A DNA stretch of 64,000 bases from Panax quinquefolius (taxonomy: Eukaryota > Streptophyta > Magnoliopsida > Apiales > Araliaceae), in assembly GCA_020205615.1 (NCBI GenBank), contig CM035173.1, positions 53,703,300 to 53,767,299 on the forward strand. Reading direction: 5' to 3'. A program made the position numbers and the translations under genes. The number at the start of each line of letters is the position of its first letter. The first letter of the stretch is position 1. Under the pieces are notes generated by a model that saw only the letters and a list, made by a program, of their open reading frames with translations, did not search any database and was not told the DNA's origin. Of the stretch, positions 36,110 through 48,119 are shown piece after piece.

Positions 36110-37020
36110 TCATACAAATTTCACCGTCTTCCTCGTCAAATTTATCAACAGGGTTGCTATCTTAGAAAAATCTTGGATTAATCCTCGATAGTACCCAGCT
36201 AACCCTAACAAACTTCTCACTTCCGTTGGAGTTCTTGGTTGTTCCCAATTTCTCACTACTTCGACCTTTTCGGGGTTTACTGAGATTCCATTCTCATCCA
36301 CCACGTGGCCTAAGAATTGAACCTTCTTCATCCAAAATTCGCACTTAGAAAACTTCGCATACATCTTTTCCTTTCGTAGTGCCTCCAAAACAATCTCCAG
36401 ATGTTTGGCGTGTTCTTCCTCCGTCTTCGAGTAGATCAAAATGTCGTCGATGAAAACTACTATGAATTTATTCAAATATTGCTTGAAAACTCAATTCACC
36501 AAGTCCATGAATGTTGCCAGAGCATTAGTTAAACCAAATGACATTACCAAAAACTTGTAATGTCCATAACGGGTTCTAAACCCAGTCTTTGGTATGTCCT
36601 CATCCCGCACTTTCAGTTGGTGATATCCCGTTCGCAGGTCGATCTTCAAGAAACACTTTGCTCCCTTTAGTTGATCAAATAAGTCATCTATCCTCGGTAG
36701 TGGATATCTGTTCTTGATCGTTACTCTATTTAATTCTCGATAATCAATACAGAGCCTCATCGATCCGTCCTTTTTCTTAACGAATAACATTGATGCTCCC
36801 CAAGGAGACACACTCAGTCGAATGTAACCTTTATCCAGTAACTCTTGAAGTTGTATCATCAATTCCTTTATTTCTACCGGCGCCATACGATATGGAGCTT
36901 TCAAAATTGGTGTCGTTCCTGGTGCTAAATCTATTATGAATTCAATCTCTCTGTCTGGCGAGAGGCCAGGCAGATCATCCGGAAACACATCCTGAAATTC
37001 ACTCACTACGGGTATATCTT
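36110..37020 (-). pseudogene. Reverse transcriptase of element D
   Basis: Nearly intact RT in the frame opened at 37279: [94 protein letters not shown]. One TGA (36488-36490) precedes VFKQYLNKF, and the catalytic [14 protein letters not shown] follows at about 36470-36425. The thumb (FLGHVVDENGISVNPEKVEVV) and the SLLGLAGYYRGLIQDFSKIA block complete the domain. APATF is altered to ALATF near the fingers-palm boundary. Confidence 0.95.
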
Positions 37021-37539
37021 TAATCTTTACTCCCTTTTTTCGAGTATCGACAACATAAGCTAAATAACCTACACATCCTTTCTTTAACAATTTCTTGGCC
37101 TGCATCATCGTAACACAACACGATTGCCTAAGCGATGAGCTACCATAAAACACTACCTTAGACTTACTCGGAGTCTGAAGGTTCACACATTTGTTCTGAC
37201 AGTCAATTACTGCTGCATGGTCATATAACCAATCCATCCCCAGTATTACGTCAAATTCTCCTAGTCTAATAGGAATCAAGTCTACGCTCAGTTCATGTTC
37301 TCTAATGTTTGCGCGACAATTCGATAGACGTATTCTACAGGGATTATTTCCTTATTCGTAACTTCTATGTTCAAAGGATCTTCTAAATGTTCTTGGGGTG
37401 TACTAACTTTATTAGCAAATTCTTCGGATACAAACGAACAGGTGGCACTCGAATCAAATAATACATAAGCATTTAAATTATTGATTGGGATTATACCTGA
37501 CACCACGTCCTTTGCAGCTACAGCGTCTTGGAAGGTCAT
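37021..37539 (-). pseudogene. Protease of element D
   Basis: This aspartic protease is in the same frame as gag. The active site reads LFDSSATCSFVS instead of the usual DSGAT, so the invariant glycine is lost. Downstream EIIPVEYVY leads to a frameshift at about 37285, after which [17 protein letters not shown] (the conserved C-terminal protease block) resumes in the pol frame. The linker ([23 protein letters not shown]) joins to RT. Confidence 0.88.
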
Positions 37540-38648
37540 GTTAAAGGTTCGAGCGGTCGATCAGTTGGGTTGCGCAGGTCCACCAATCATCAACTTACTT
37601 CCTCCTCCTTGGCTTCCGTTAGCTCCACCGCTTCCTTTCTTCGGGCAATCCTTTATCTGGTGCTCTGTTGATCCACAAGCAAAACATCCTCTGATTTTCT
37701 TCGGCTTCGGGTAGTTTGGCGATATGTGCCCCTCTTGGCCGCAATTATAGCAAGTGCTTTTCCTCTTCCAGCATTCTCCCTAATGGTTTTTTCCACATTT
37801 GTTGCAAGCTTCGGTCCTCTTCTTGAAATTTCCCTGGTGACTCCCACCTTGGTTATTATTTCTGTTGCTTTTATTATTTTCCCATTTCCTCTTTCTGGAG
37901 TTACTTCCTCCGCTGCTGCTCCCTCCATGAAGTTCACTACCAGCGTTCTTATTCTGCTTCTCCTTATGATACAGATTTAAGGCCTCACTGCCACCTTCTG
38001 CAATGATTGCTTTCTCCAATAACATCGTAAAGGAATCAATCTGGAAGACCGATACCTTATTGTACAACCATGGTTTTAACCCTTACTCAAAAGTCTCGCC
38101 TTTTTCTCCTCATCCACAACTTGGTGTTCTGCAAACCGCGCTAGTTCATTGAACTTAGCTGCGTATTGTGCCACCGTCATATCACCTTGTTTTAACTTTA
38201 GAAATTTTACCTCCATCCTACTCTTCATACTCTTCGAAAAATAGTTCTCGAAGAACAACGTAGTAAACCTCTCCCATAATATCGTACCTTCCCCCGCCCT
38301 CTGTTGATTAGTTTCCCACCAATAGTTCGCTTCGCCCCTCATCATGTATGTGGCAAATACTATTTTTTGGTCTTCTCCCACGCGAGTTATAGTGAAGGCC
38401 TTCTCGATCTCCTTGATCTAGGTTTGCGAAACTATCGGGTCAATGGCTCCCACGAACTCTGGGGGTCCTACACTCTTAAAATCTTTAAAGGTCGTTACTG
38501 GAACAGCTTGGGGAATGGGTGGTACGGGTTCGTTTCTTCCCCTCAGCGCTTCTCCCAATAAATTTACCAGCCTATGTATCGAATCCACAGGACCTCACTC
38601 ATCATTAACTGACTCTTCTGGGATAATTATTCTACGTCTGGGCAGCAT
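37540..38648 (-). pseudogene. gag: gag of element D
   Basis: Start chosen at ATG 38648 (MLPRRR), shared in form with E and F and lying four bases after a candidate splice acceptor. Capsid blocks: SVGPPEFVGAIDPI, then TAG for the tryptophan of QTWIK, FATYMMRGEANYWWE, TILWERFTTLFFENYF, RMEVKFLKLKQGDMTVAQY, KFNELARFAEH. A frameshift at about 38070 is followed by YNKVSVFQIDSFTMLLEKA. The nucleocapsid has a Gly/Ser/Asn-rich linker, a TAG, then [14 protein letters not shown] (last Cys replaced by Tyr) and [14 protein letters not shown] (intact spacing). It runs into protease in the same frame. Confidence 0.92.
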
Positions 38649-39000
38649 TTTCTGCATCACAAAATTTTCATTTTATTATCTAATTTTAATACTTAGACAT
38701 TTCTCACTAGAAAAGAACTACAAGTTTATAACACGTTTCTGAAATAGGATAATTTATATTCATATGCCAAAGGGTTACATTTCATGTTCTTTTCTAGCAT
38801 AATGCTATAAATGATACACATATCCCCTACTATCATAAAAGACAGGGACATACTAACTTACTACCCCTCTAGCACTTTTCAGAACTTTGGGGGTTTCACC
38901 ACTATCTCACATCTTACACAAAAGATTGAGATTACAACAACATGTTAACAACACAAAGATAAAACTACTACACTACTGGTCTTCATCCTCTAAACTCAAT
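38649..39000 (-). other. Spacer between extra ORF and gag, element D
   Basis: About 350 bp with no long ORF. Its downstream (minus) end is TTTTGTGATGCAG, a candidate 3' splice site just before the gag ATG. Spacers of about 300 bp occupy the same position in E (47825-48119) and F (59697-60000). Confidence 0.55.
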
Positions 39001-39783
39001 CTAACATCCCACGCTCAACGGCGCTCTGATATTCCTTCTGTGTGATGTGCACCACCATGTCTCGGCTGATGGTATGTGGGTCTGTCCTTGCTCAGCTCGG
39101 TAATGATGTACCCCATCTATCAATCTCTCCATAGCCGTGCGAAGAGCATAGCCCATCTTGTTCATCTTCCTCCTCTTGCACCGCACCTCATCCTCTAGGT
39201 CCTCTGCCCTATCATTGGCTTCTTCCCACTTCTCCTCGAAGTGAATCCTATCCATTACCTCTTTTTCTAACTGAGTTCGGAGAGCCTCCTTCTCTACCCT
39301 CTCACTCAACACCTTCTGCTCTAATTCCTCCAGCTTTCCTGCAATCTTAACATTCCTCACCACCGATCGGTGAAACAAAGCTCCCATCTGGATCCCTACT
39401 TCCTTACGGTGAGCAATCTCCACATCCATCTCCTACATCACTAGTTGCCTTTGATGGTTCTGGTCCCTCAACTTCTGGAACGCGAACTCCCTTTCCCTAA
39501 CCTCAGCCTCTAGCTCCTCCACTCTACATCCCAACTCTAAAATCTATTCTTCATACTCTCCTAACATCCGATCCTCAAAAGTAGCCTCATCGGAGTCCTC
39601 CATAGGCTCGGGCTTCTCCTCCAAAGGATCCTCCTCAGGGTCAAACTCCACCTCTTCCTCATCGTCATCATCAAAAGGGGCTACTACTGAAATAGGCTCT
39701 GCTATCAAGGGTGTCTCAAATACTACGTGGATATCACGTGGCTCCTCCTCTACTACTCGGCTAGGTCCTCCCATGTCAGTCAT
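39001..39783 (-). CDS. Extra ORF upstream of gag, element D (acidic coiled-coil protein)
   Basis: 261 codons including the stop, in one frame from ATG 39783 (MTDMGGPSRVVEEEP) to TAG 39001, with two internal TAG codons (39544 and at about 39432). The N-terminal third is acidic (DDDDEEEVEFDPEEDP). The middle has heptad-like charged sequence (KLEELEQKVLSERVEKEAL, FEEKWEEANDRAEDLEDEV), typical of a coiled coil. Then comes a basic patch RCKRRKMNKMG and a helical LRTAMERLIDGVHHY. I do not recognise a named domain. F carries a clearly homologous protein and E a more diverged one. It lies between the primer site and gag on the same strand, with a splice-acceptor-like TTGTAGG at its ATG. Function unknown. 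Confidence 0.8.
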
Positions 39784-39987
39784 CCTACAATCACCTACAT
39801 AAGACAACACAAACAACAACTCCATTAGAATTTTAAATAAACATAAGTTCATTGTATAGAATGAAGTTATATTTCATAACACGCTAAGTCTCTCAAGGAA
39901 AACTCTACATGAGTTTTATCTCCTTCCTAACTTTTAAGTTCTCCCAAGTTATAATCTAAGGACACTCGCTCCTAAGGTTTATAACTA

Positions 39988-40001
39988 CGGCTTTGATACC
40001 A
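39988..40001 (-). other. Primer-binding site of element D
   Basis: The minus strand reads TGGTATCAAAGCCG three bases after the LTR end, initiator-Met type. Confidence 0.82.
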
Positions 40002-40468
40002 ACCTGTGACGCCCCCAAATTCGGACCTCCACTTGGTCACTCGAATTCGATTCATCACGTTCTCATGGTAAAACCATAATAACTAAAATAACGCATACAC
40101 AACGGAAAATCTACTTTAGAATAATATACAAAGATTTATTATAATTATTCCCCCAAGTCTCACAACCTATAGTGCTTAATAGATTTCATAACAATATCGA
40201 ATAAAGTCTTATTACATAACCCTACTTAAGGTTAAACATAGTCTTAGTACAACATAATAGATTTTAAACATAAAGGGACAAGCTAGTCGGTAGCCTTGCC
40301 CTTGCCCTTGTCGGTTCCAGAGACACCACCCTGTTCCTCCTTAACTGAAAGGTTTTAAATAAGCAAGGATGAGCACAAATTGCCCAGCAAGTAATATACA
40401 ACAAGGGTGTAGGATATAATATCACAAGGTTTGAAATATCGAAGTGTCATTTTTAGGATAGTTCAAAG

Positions 40469-43216
40469 TGTGACACCCCCAAATTCGGGTAATTCCATTT
40501 CCGCAGGATTTGGTGTTCACCGTACAAATATCATCTATCTATCTACCCATAAATAAAAGCAAACCATAAAATAGATAGAATTAAATAAATAAATCTCCCC
40601 TTATGGGTTACATCATCTGCATAAAAATACAATCCCAGGTCACTCTAACCTTAAACATCTGTGCAAAATCATAAACAATAACAAGTCTTAATAACATCAA
40701 GTCTGAAAATAATTACATAATAACAACAAGTCTTCCTCATTTGTTAACCTTGCCCTTGCCTTTACTAGTGGAAGGCTCGTCTGATCTTTCGTTCTTAACT
40801 GCAATGTTATTATTACGCAAGAGTGAGCACGATTGTCCACAAGTATAACAATATAACAAATGAATAATAACATACGAATAAATCAAAGACTTCTAGAATA
40901 GGAAACTCAGCTTTTGAATCAAGAATGAATAACAAGAAACAAAAGAACTTCTGAGGGTCATAAGACCTTGAACTATGTCCTAGGTTGTCAAGTGTTTATA
41001 CTTGAAACCTTTAACAGTCATAAGACTATGGACTCTTCTTCTCGTACTTAGGGGGATCAGCCCTTAGTACCATACTGTGCACAATATCTTAACGCTAACG
41101 CATAAGTAATCCCTATCTGAGGTTGTTCATCTCAGTTTGACATTAGAGTCTGCACCAAAGGAAGTTTGGTTTGGATAATTCATCAAGGGTTCTGAAATTT
41201 ATAACGCTCATCAACTGTGGACTAGTCGAATCATTAAGGGTTCATTAGTCTAACAAAGTTCAACAGTAACTGAAAATTTAAATTGAATAGCAATCTCAAA
41301 GGGTATACAATAGAATAATTATTGTATAATAAAATCATACTTTGAAAGATTAACACACTTTAATATAATAAAATGGACTTGATCAATAATAACGAGAATC
41401 TGCTCGAAGTAAAGAGACAACTTATAAGCTCATATTAAGATAACGAGTAAGGTTAGGAAACTTCCCTCGTGCGTAGATTACACGTTAATTATACTCGTTC
41501 TTTGATTTAAATCCTACATATCATTTACGTTCAAAATACCATTCAATTATAACGTACTAATCATCACAATTCATTCTTTTTGTCTAACTCGAACTTAGTC
41601 AAATTACTACACTCATTGTCACTATTAACACTTCATGAACAATAAGCTAACTATGCATTCAATCATTCAATTCACACATAAATGTGTTATTGACATGTTA
41701 AGAATTTATTTTAACACCTCATTTTATGTCTAACATGTTTTTATGTTCATTAGAATAATACACTAGCACATTGCTAGACTTGAGCATTTAAAAATTCATT
41801 TCTGGACCATTCTGCTAAGTGGCGTTTGCTGGCTTAACATTATTAAACTTTATTCTTGGCTCTTGGCGTTCTTGAGACTTAGCGAGGCGGCTTGAGGTTG
41901 GCGCTCTATAACAGTATGACTTTAGGCTTGGAGTTGGCACCGCGGCGCGAAACTCCAGTTTTTGAATTTCCAGTTCACGAACAACACAGAATCAGGCGAA
42001 ATTATCATTACATGGTCATTAAATTCATTAATTTAAACATACCCACATACTAGAATTCATACATAATCATTACACAACCTTTATAGAGTGATTTTAACCA
42101 ATTAAAACACATAATTACATAATTAAAACATGTAATTTCATTGTTCTTGATGATCTTGAAGGTTTTTTGAACATAAAACATAAAATTAACATTATGGATT
42201 CGTTATAACACCGAATCCATCCATTCAAGTTTTGTTTCCTTTGTTTTAACATGCATAATTATATACGTGTGTGAATTTTACAAAACAATTTATGTTTGAC
42301 ATATTAAATTCACGTATAAGGGTCATATGGCCATATAATATACTCTGTAACCATATACTGTATAATTTTTATGAAACTAATTATATGGAACCATCTAATA
42401 CATAGGAAAACACATTAAAACAATATCTTAACACATATATGCACATAATCCTCACTCTTTCCAATTTACAGAGACTTTACAGAAAACTTGAAAGCCATAT
42501 TTATAAAAACTTTAATAACGTAAATAAACTGGGTTGAAGAAATTACCCAAAGCGTAGAGTGTAGATTTGAAACCCTTTTCAATAAATTCTTCAATCACAC
42601 AACTCACAATCTCCCTCAACAATTTCTCAATCTCTCTATGTGATGCTTTGCCAGACTTAAAAAATAAAAGACATAAGACGTATATAATGAAAGTAAACTG
42701 ACGTGTTGTGGAGGTCAGTTACCCATCATGGGTTAACTGCTCCCAACCTCCACTAATGCCATGTTTGGCTAACCTTAAAAGGCTTATACCCATTTAATTT
42801 AATTAAACTTTTATAATATAGTTTAAATCATGTCAAACCCCTTTATAAAATAAATCTAATATCTTATTTAATTTATTTTAAATAAAATATAATAATTTCT
42901 CATTAATTCACATAGTCACATAATTAAATTTCTCATTTATTAATTATGTCAAATTATTAAATCTCTAATTAATTATTAAATTAATTAAAATAACATTAGG
43001 CTTATTAAATATTTCTTTTAATTCAATAAGCTCACATAAATACATACTTCGAATAATAAAAATTCTCCACATTAATTTAATAAATATAACACATATAATT
43101 AAATTAATCTACCACAACTTCATCAATTAATTATTTAATCTAATAATTAATTCATCAAAAATATTTATTCAATCCAATAAATATTAAAATTAAATTATAA
43201 AATCTCGGTTGTCACA
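40469..43216 (-). repeat. 3' LTR of element E
   Basis: TGTGACACCCCC...TCGGTTGTCACA, 2748 bp. Near-identical to 49049-51797 except for a variable GC-rich patch (41815-41965 against 50395-50545) and scattered small changes. Confidence 0.95.
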
Positions 43217-43320
43217 TCTTTCCCCTTTAAAGGGATTTTGTCCTCGAAATCACAACTTAAACAATTCGTCCGTTACATTCTCCCCCCCTTATAAAGATTA
43301 CATCCCCCCGAAATCGCTTA
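43217..43320 (-). other. Doubled polypurine tract and stem-loop, element E
   Basis: The minus strand has an outer copy, GATTTCG AGGA CAAAATC (43234-43251) followed by AAAGGGGAAAGA at the LTR. An inner copy, GATTTCG...GTAATC, is followed by AAGGGGGGGAGAATGT (about 43277-43315). The layout matches C, with the two tracts about 65 bp apart. Confidence 0.72.
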
Positions 43321-43329
43321 TAATAATCT

Positions 43330-43833
43330 AAGTAAATAAATGAGGATAATTCTTCATCATATTATCTTGAGTTCCCACGTAGCTTCTTCATTTGTGGGTT
43401 CCTCTAAATTACCTTAATGAAAGGTATTACTTTATTCCTTAGAACTTGCTCTTTTTTGATTGACAATCTGAGCAGAATTTCTTACGTAAGATAAGTCTTT
43501 GTCAAAATGTAGGGGTTCATATTCAATCACGTGCTTGTAATCGGGTTTGTAGGGTCGTATGGTGAGACATGGAAAACGTTGTGGACATTCTCTAGAAATT
43601 TGGAGGTAAGGCTACCTCATAAGCAACTTCTCCAACCCTTCGCAGAACTTCAAAGGGTCCAATGAATCTTGGGCTTAATTTCCCTTTCTTTCCGAACCTG
43701 ATCTTTCCCTTCCAGGGAGAGACCTTTAAAAACACATAACTACCCGATTCAAACTCAACATTTTTACGGTGTGGATCGGCGTATTTCTTCTATCTATCTT
43801 GAGCTGCTATCAATCTTGTTCGGATCACTTTGA
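43330..43833 (-). pseudogene. Integrase C-terminus of element E (decayed)
   Basis: The GPY/F-type module is clear ([42 protein letters not shown]). The chromodomain-like tail is recognisable only in pieces with many frame changes, ending NYPHLF near 43340. Confidence 0.75.
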
Positions 43834-44712
43834 CTATTTCTCTGCTTGTTTGTTGTACCAATTCGGGCCTAGTAATTGTCTTTCGCCAACTTCATCCCAA
43901 ATAGTGGGAGTTCTGCACTTTCTTTTGCCATATAACGCTTCATAAAGGCGGCATGCAAATACTAAGCTAGTAACTGTTGTTGTTGTGGCGAACTCTCTGA
44001 AATGTAGATGATCATCCAAATTTCCTTTAAAGTCCATTATACAAGCTCTTAACATGTCTTCTAATGTCTAAATTGTTCTTTCACTCTGTCCATCTATCTG
44101 AGGGTGATATGCCGTGCTCATTCGCAACTGTGTACCCATGCATTCTTGTAGACGTTTCCAGAAGTTCGACGTAAAGCGCGGATCTCTATCTGACACAATT
44201 GATACCGGAACTCCATGCCTGGAAACAATCTCTTTCATATATAACCTTGCCAACTGATCTAAGTTGAATCTAATTTTGATCAGAATGAAGTGTGCGGATT
44301 TCGTCAATCGGTCAACAATAACCCATATTGCGTCATAGCCTTTCTGAGTTGTTAGTAGGCCAACCACGAAATCCATCGTAATATGTTCCCATTTCCATTC
44401 TGGAATCTCTAAAGGTTGTAGTAACCCACTCGGCCTCTGATGTTCTGCTTTTACTTTCTGACATGTCAGGCACTTGGAAACACATTCTATAACCTCTCGT
44501 TTCAAATTTGGCCACCAGAAATGTTGTCGAAGATCTTGGTACATCTTGGTACTACCAGGGTGAATCGAATATCGTGAGTTATGAGCCTCGCTCAAAATTT
44601 CTTCCTTAATCTCTGGTACTGGCGGTACCCAAATTCTACTCTCAAATCTCAATATTCCTTCCTTATCCATCTTGAATCTTGATTCGGTTCCTTCGGATAT
44701 CTTCTTTTTCAC
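43834..44712 (-). pseudogene. Integrase head and core, element E
   Basis: Open for 214 codons from 44712. Counting from that methionine: zinc head H44, H51, C81, C84; catalytic D114 (ITMDF), D175 ([10 protein letters not shown]) and E211 (GQSERT), spacing 61 and 36. The linker [15 protein letters not shown] and [10 protein letters not shown] are intact. A TAG after SERTI ends the frame. The rest ([33 protein letters not shown]) continues with frameshifts. As written this is the most complete integrase catalytic domain in the window. Confidence 0.95.
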
Positions 44713-44769
44713 CGTTTTACATTCGTCATCCTGAAGTTGAGCCTCCTTAACCTTGTCTAGTAGAGTTGT

Positions 44770-45330
44770 ACCAGATTACATCTGAAATAACTTCTCATCA
44801 ATCTCCATAGGACACTTTACTTCCAATTCCAACTTTTCCATTGCTGAAATTACCTCCTCCTGATTGGTCAACATCATCAGTTTCTCTCGACCCTTTCTAC
44901 TTAAGGCGTCAGCAACCACATTTGAGTTACCCGGATGGTATAGAATCTCACAATCATAGTCCTTAATTAACTCCAGCCACCTTTTTTGGCGCATATTCAA
45001 GTCTTTCTGTGTAAAAATATATTTCAGACTCTTATGGTCTGTATATATTTCACACTTCTCCCCATAGAGATAGTGCCTCCAGATTTTCAAAGAAAAAACT
45101 ACTGCAGCTAACTCCAAGTCATGGGTCAGATACCCCTTCTCATAATCTTTCAATTATCAGGATGCATACGCAATGGCTCTGCCGTTCTGCATAAGCACAC
45201 AGCCAAGTCCTTTATGCGATGCATCACTATAAACCACAAAATTTCATGTATCATCCGAAAGAGATAACACAGGTGTTGAACTCAACCTCTTCTTTAATTC
45301 TTGAAAGCTTTCCTCACACTTCTCCGTCCA
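44770..45330 (-). pseudogene. RNase H of element E
   Basis: Upstream of 45153 the start of the domain ([20 protein letters not shown], with TGG and CAA codons intact where D has stops) is readable, with a stop before [13 protein letters not shown]. The open part has [53 protein letters not shown] and [13 protein letters not shown]. Confidence 0.9.
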
Positions 45331-45339
45331 AACAAATTT

Positions 45340-46200
45340 CACCGATTTCCTAGTCAAATTCGTCAACGGAGTTGCGATCTTGAAAAAATCCTGAATGAAT
45401 CTTCTGTAATAACCTCCCAATCCAAGAAAACTTCTTACTTAAACGGCGTCTTCTTGATCCCCGATTAATCACGACTTGACTTTGGAGGATCCACCAAAAT
45501 TCATCCTATCGATCACATGTCCAAGAAATTGTACTCTTTCAATCCAAAATTCACATTTCTAAAACTTGGCATACAACTTCTCCTTTCTCAATGCCTCTAA
45601 TGTCACCCTCAAATTCTCTTCATGTTCTTCCTTGGTTTTTGAATATACCAAAATGTCATCTATAAATACCACTACAAATTTGTCCAAAAACGGCTTGAAC
45701 ACTCCATTCATTAAGCCCATAAATCTTTGCGGGGAGCATTTGTTAGACCAAATGACATTACCAAAAATTCGTAGTAACCGTATCGTGTTCTGAACGCTAT
45801 CTTCGGTACATCCTCTGGTCTCACTTTCAGTTGATGATAACCACTCCTCAAATTTATCTTTGAAAAGTATCTTGCTCCCTTTAACTGATCGAACAAGTCG
45901 TCGATTCACGGTAACGGATATCTATTCTTAATCGTAACCTTATTCAGTTCTCTATAGTTGATGTAGAGCCGCATTGTCCCATCCTTCTTCTTCACAAATA
46001 AAACCGGCGCTCCCACGGTGATACGCTTGGTTGGATATACTTCTTGTCCATAATTCTTGTAGTTGGACCATCGGTTCTTTCATCTCTCTGGGTGCCATTC
46101 GATGGGTGCCTTCGATATTGGAGCCGTTCACGGAGCCAAATCGATCACAAATTCAACTGCTCTATCTGGAGGAAGTCACGGCAAATCGTCCGAAAATACG
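45340..46200 (-). pseudogene. Reverse transcriptase of element E
   Basis: Pieces in several frames: [50 protein letters not shown], then [23 protein letters not shown] with the catalytic DD at about 45661-45669, and [13 protein letters not shown]. The first half (46000-46200) and thumb are heavily frameshifted. Confidence 0.85.
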
Positions 46201-46379
46201 TCTCACGAAATCTCTCTTCTTCGTATCTCTCATCTATTTTCGGATTCTCTTTACGACTATCGACTATGTAAGCTAGATATCCTACACGCCTTTGCCTTAA
46301 CAACCTCCTGGCATGCATCATCGTCGAGAACTTTCGCTTGTCTAGGCGACTTCTTTACCATAAAACACAACCTTTGATG

Positions 46380-46720
46380 GAGTCATAAGGTTATCGCTTC
46401 TTCGGGTAGTCAATTACCACTTGTAATTGGATAACCAGTCCATACCCAAAATAACATCGAATTCTCCAAGTCGAATAGGGATAATATCTACATTCATGAT
46501 ATTACCCTTAACATCCACTCTACAATTCTTATGCACGTACTTAACAGGGATTATTTCTCTATTCATAATTTTTATGTTCATGGGGTATTCTAACTCGTCC
46601 TTAAGCAATTCTAAGTTTTAGCAAAGTCATCGGATATAAATGAACAAGTAGCACCCGGATCAAATAATACATAAGCATTAACTTTATTGATCGAATGATA
46701 CGACACCACATCGCGAGGCC
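46380..46720 (-). pseudogene. Protease of element E
   Basis: The active-site region reads LFDPGATCSFIS, with proline for the serine of the usual DSGAT. The conserved end block [17 protein letters not shown] is intact (about 46490-46430). A frameshift lies between the two. Confidence 0.82.
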
Positions 46721-46723
46721 GCA

Positions 46724-47824
46724 TCATGCATCTGTCTCATCGTCATTGAATGTTCTGGCGGTTGGTCGGTTGGTTGCAGCTGGTCCTGCGATAGTCAGAG
46801 TGCTTCTAGATCCTGTCCCTCTAGATCCATTCTTAGTACAATCCCTTGCAAGATAATCTTTTGAACCACAAGTTAAGCAGGCACCTTTCTTTGGGTTAGG
46901 ACAGTTAGGTGCTATGTGGCCTTCCCGACCACATTGTAGCACTCTCGTTTTCCCTTCATGCAAACTCCCGATGAGAGCTTTTCCTGCGGGTTGAGCATGC
47001 GCTTCGATCTTCTTCTTACGCCCTCCTTGTTGACTTCCAATGACGAGTTATCAAACCACTTCCTCTTGATTATGACTACCCCCGTGCTACTCCCACCGGT
47101 CTTGTTAATTCCTTCATTCTCACTCTTTTTTTCTTCTTGATCCACGATTATATTTAGTTCTGCGCATCGCTTCCACCTTCAGCAGTATGGCCTTCTCTAA
47201 CACTCCAAAAAAAAAGTGTTCAATTGGAACATTGACACCTTGCTATATACAACGAGGCTTGATCCTGCCTTTCAAATGTCTTGCCTTCCTCTCATCAATA
47301 TGCACTTGGTATGTGGCGAACCTAGCCAACTCGTTGAACCTTGCCGCATAATCTGCTACGGACATACTCCCCTATTTCAATTCCAGAAACTGAACTTCCA
47401 TTTGGTTTTGAGAAATGGTCGGAAAGTACATCTCAAAAAACATTTCTATGAATCTCTCCCAGGTTATTACACCTTCACCTCCCCGTACGTTGTTTGCCTG
47501 CCACCAATAACTTGCTTCAGACTTCAACATGAATGTTGCATATGCGGTTTTCTGGTCTTCTCTTACTCTAGCGACATCAAACACCTTCTCCATCTCCATA
47601 ACCCAGGTTTGAGCCTCAATTGGGTTTATGGAACCCTTAAACTCTGGCGGTCCTACCGCCTTGAAATCCTTAAATGATGTGTTTGGTGGAGCTTGTTGTT
47701 GATTGTTAATTGCTCTGGCTAATAGGTTCACCAATTACTGAATAGGGTTAGCATTGGCGTCGCTGTTGTTATTCATTGGTTCTCCTTGAGCTTGTTGACG
47801 GTTTTGTCTTCTTCTAGGCAACAT
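46724..47824 (-). pseudogene. gag: gag of element E
   Basis: Start at ATG 47824 (MLPRRRQNRQQAQG), just after the acceptor-like TTTTTAACAG. Capsid: KAVGPPEFKGSINPIEAQTW, FATFMLKSEASYWW, VITWERFIEMFFEMYFP, MEVQFLELK, FNELARFATY. Stops occur at about 47735 and at 47372. Nucleocapsid: QCGREGHIAPNC (first Cys lost) and CLTCGSKDYLARDC (His replaced by Tyr), so both zinc knuckles are imperfect. Confidence 0.9.
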
Positions 47825-48119
47825 ATTTCTGTTAAAAATAAATGCTTATTAGGTCTTTATTCAATCTCTTAAACATTTAAGGCTTAACTAAAATAATTAA
47901 TCATAATTCACTTAACACATCAATTCAAATAAACTCTGACATTTTCATTCAATTCAAAAGTTTTAACATCATACGATAGCATCACTGCTATTTACATCAA
48001 CTATCCCGAGATAAAGAATCTACAGGATTTAAAACATTAAAATATTCCTTTGTTTATAAACACATCGAAATTTACATCTTAAACTACCAGGTAGGTTTCA
48101 CATAAATAAACTAATCCCA

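Noticed and set aside
37481..37980. Plus-strand ORFs opposite D gag
   Set aside because: Shadows of the gag nucleocapsid and protease coding strand.
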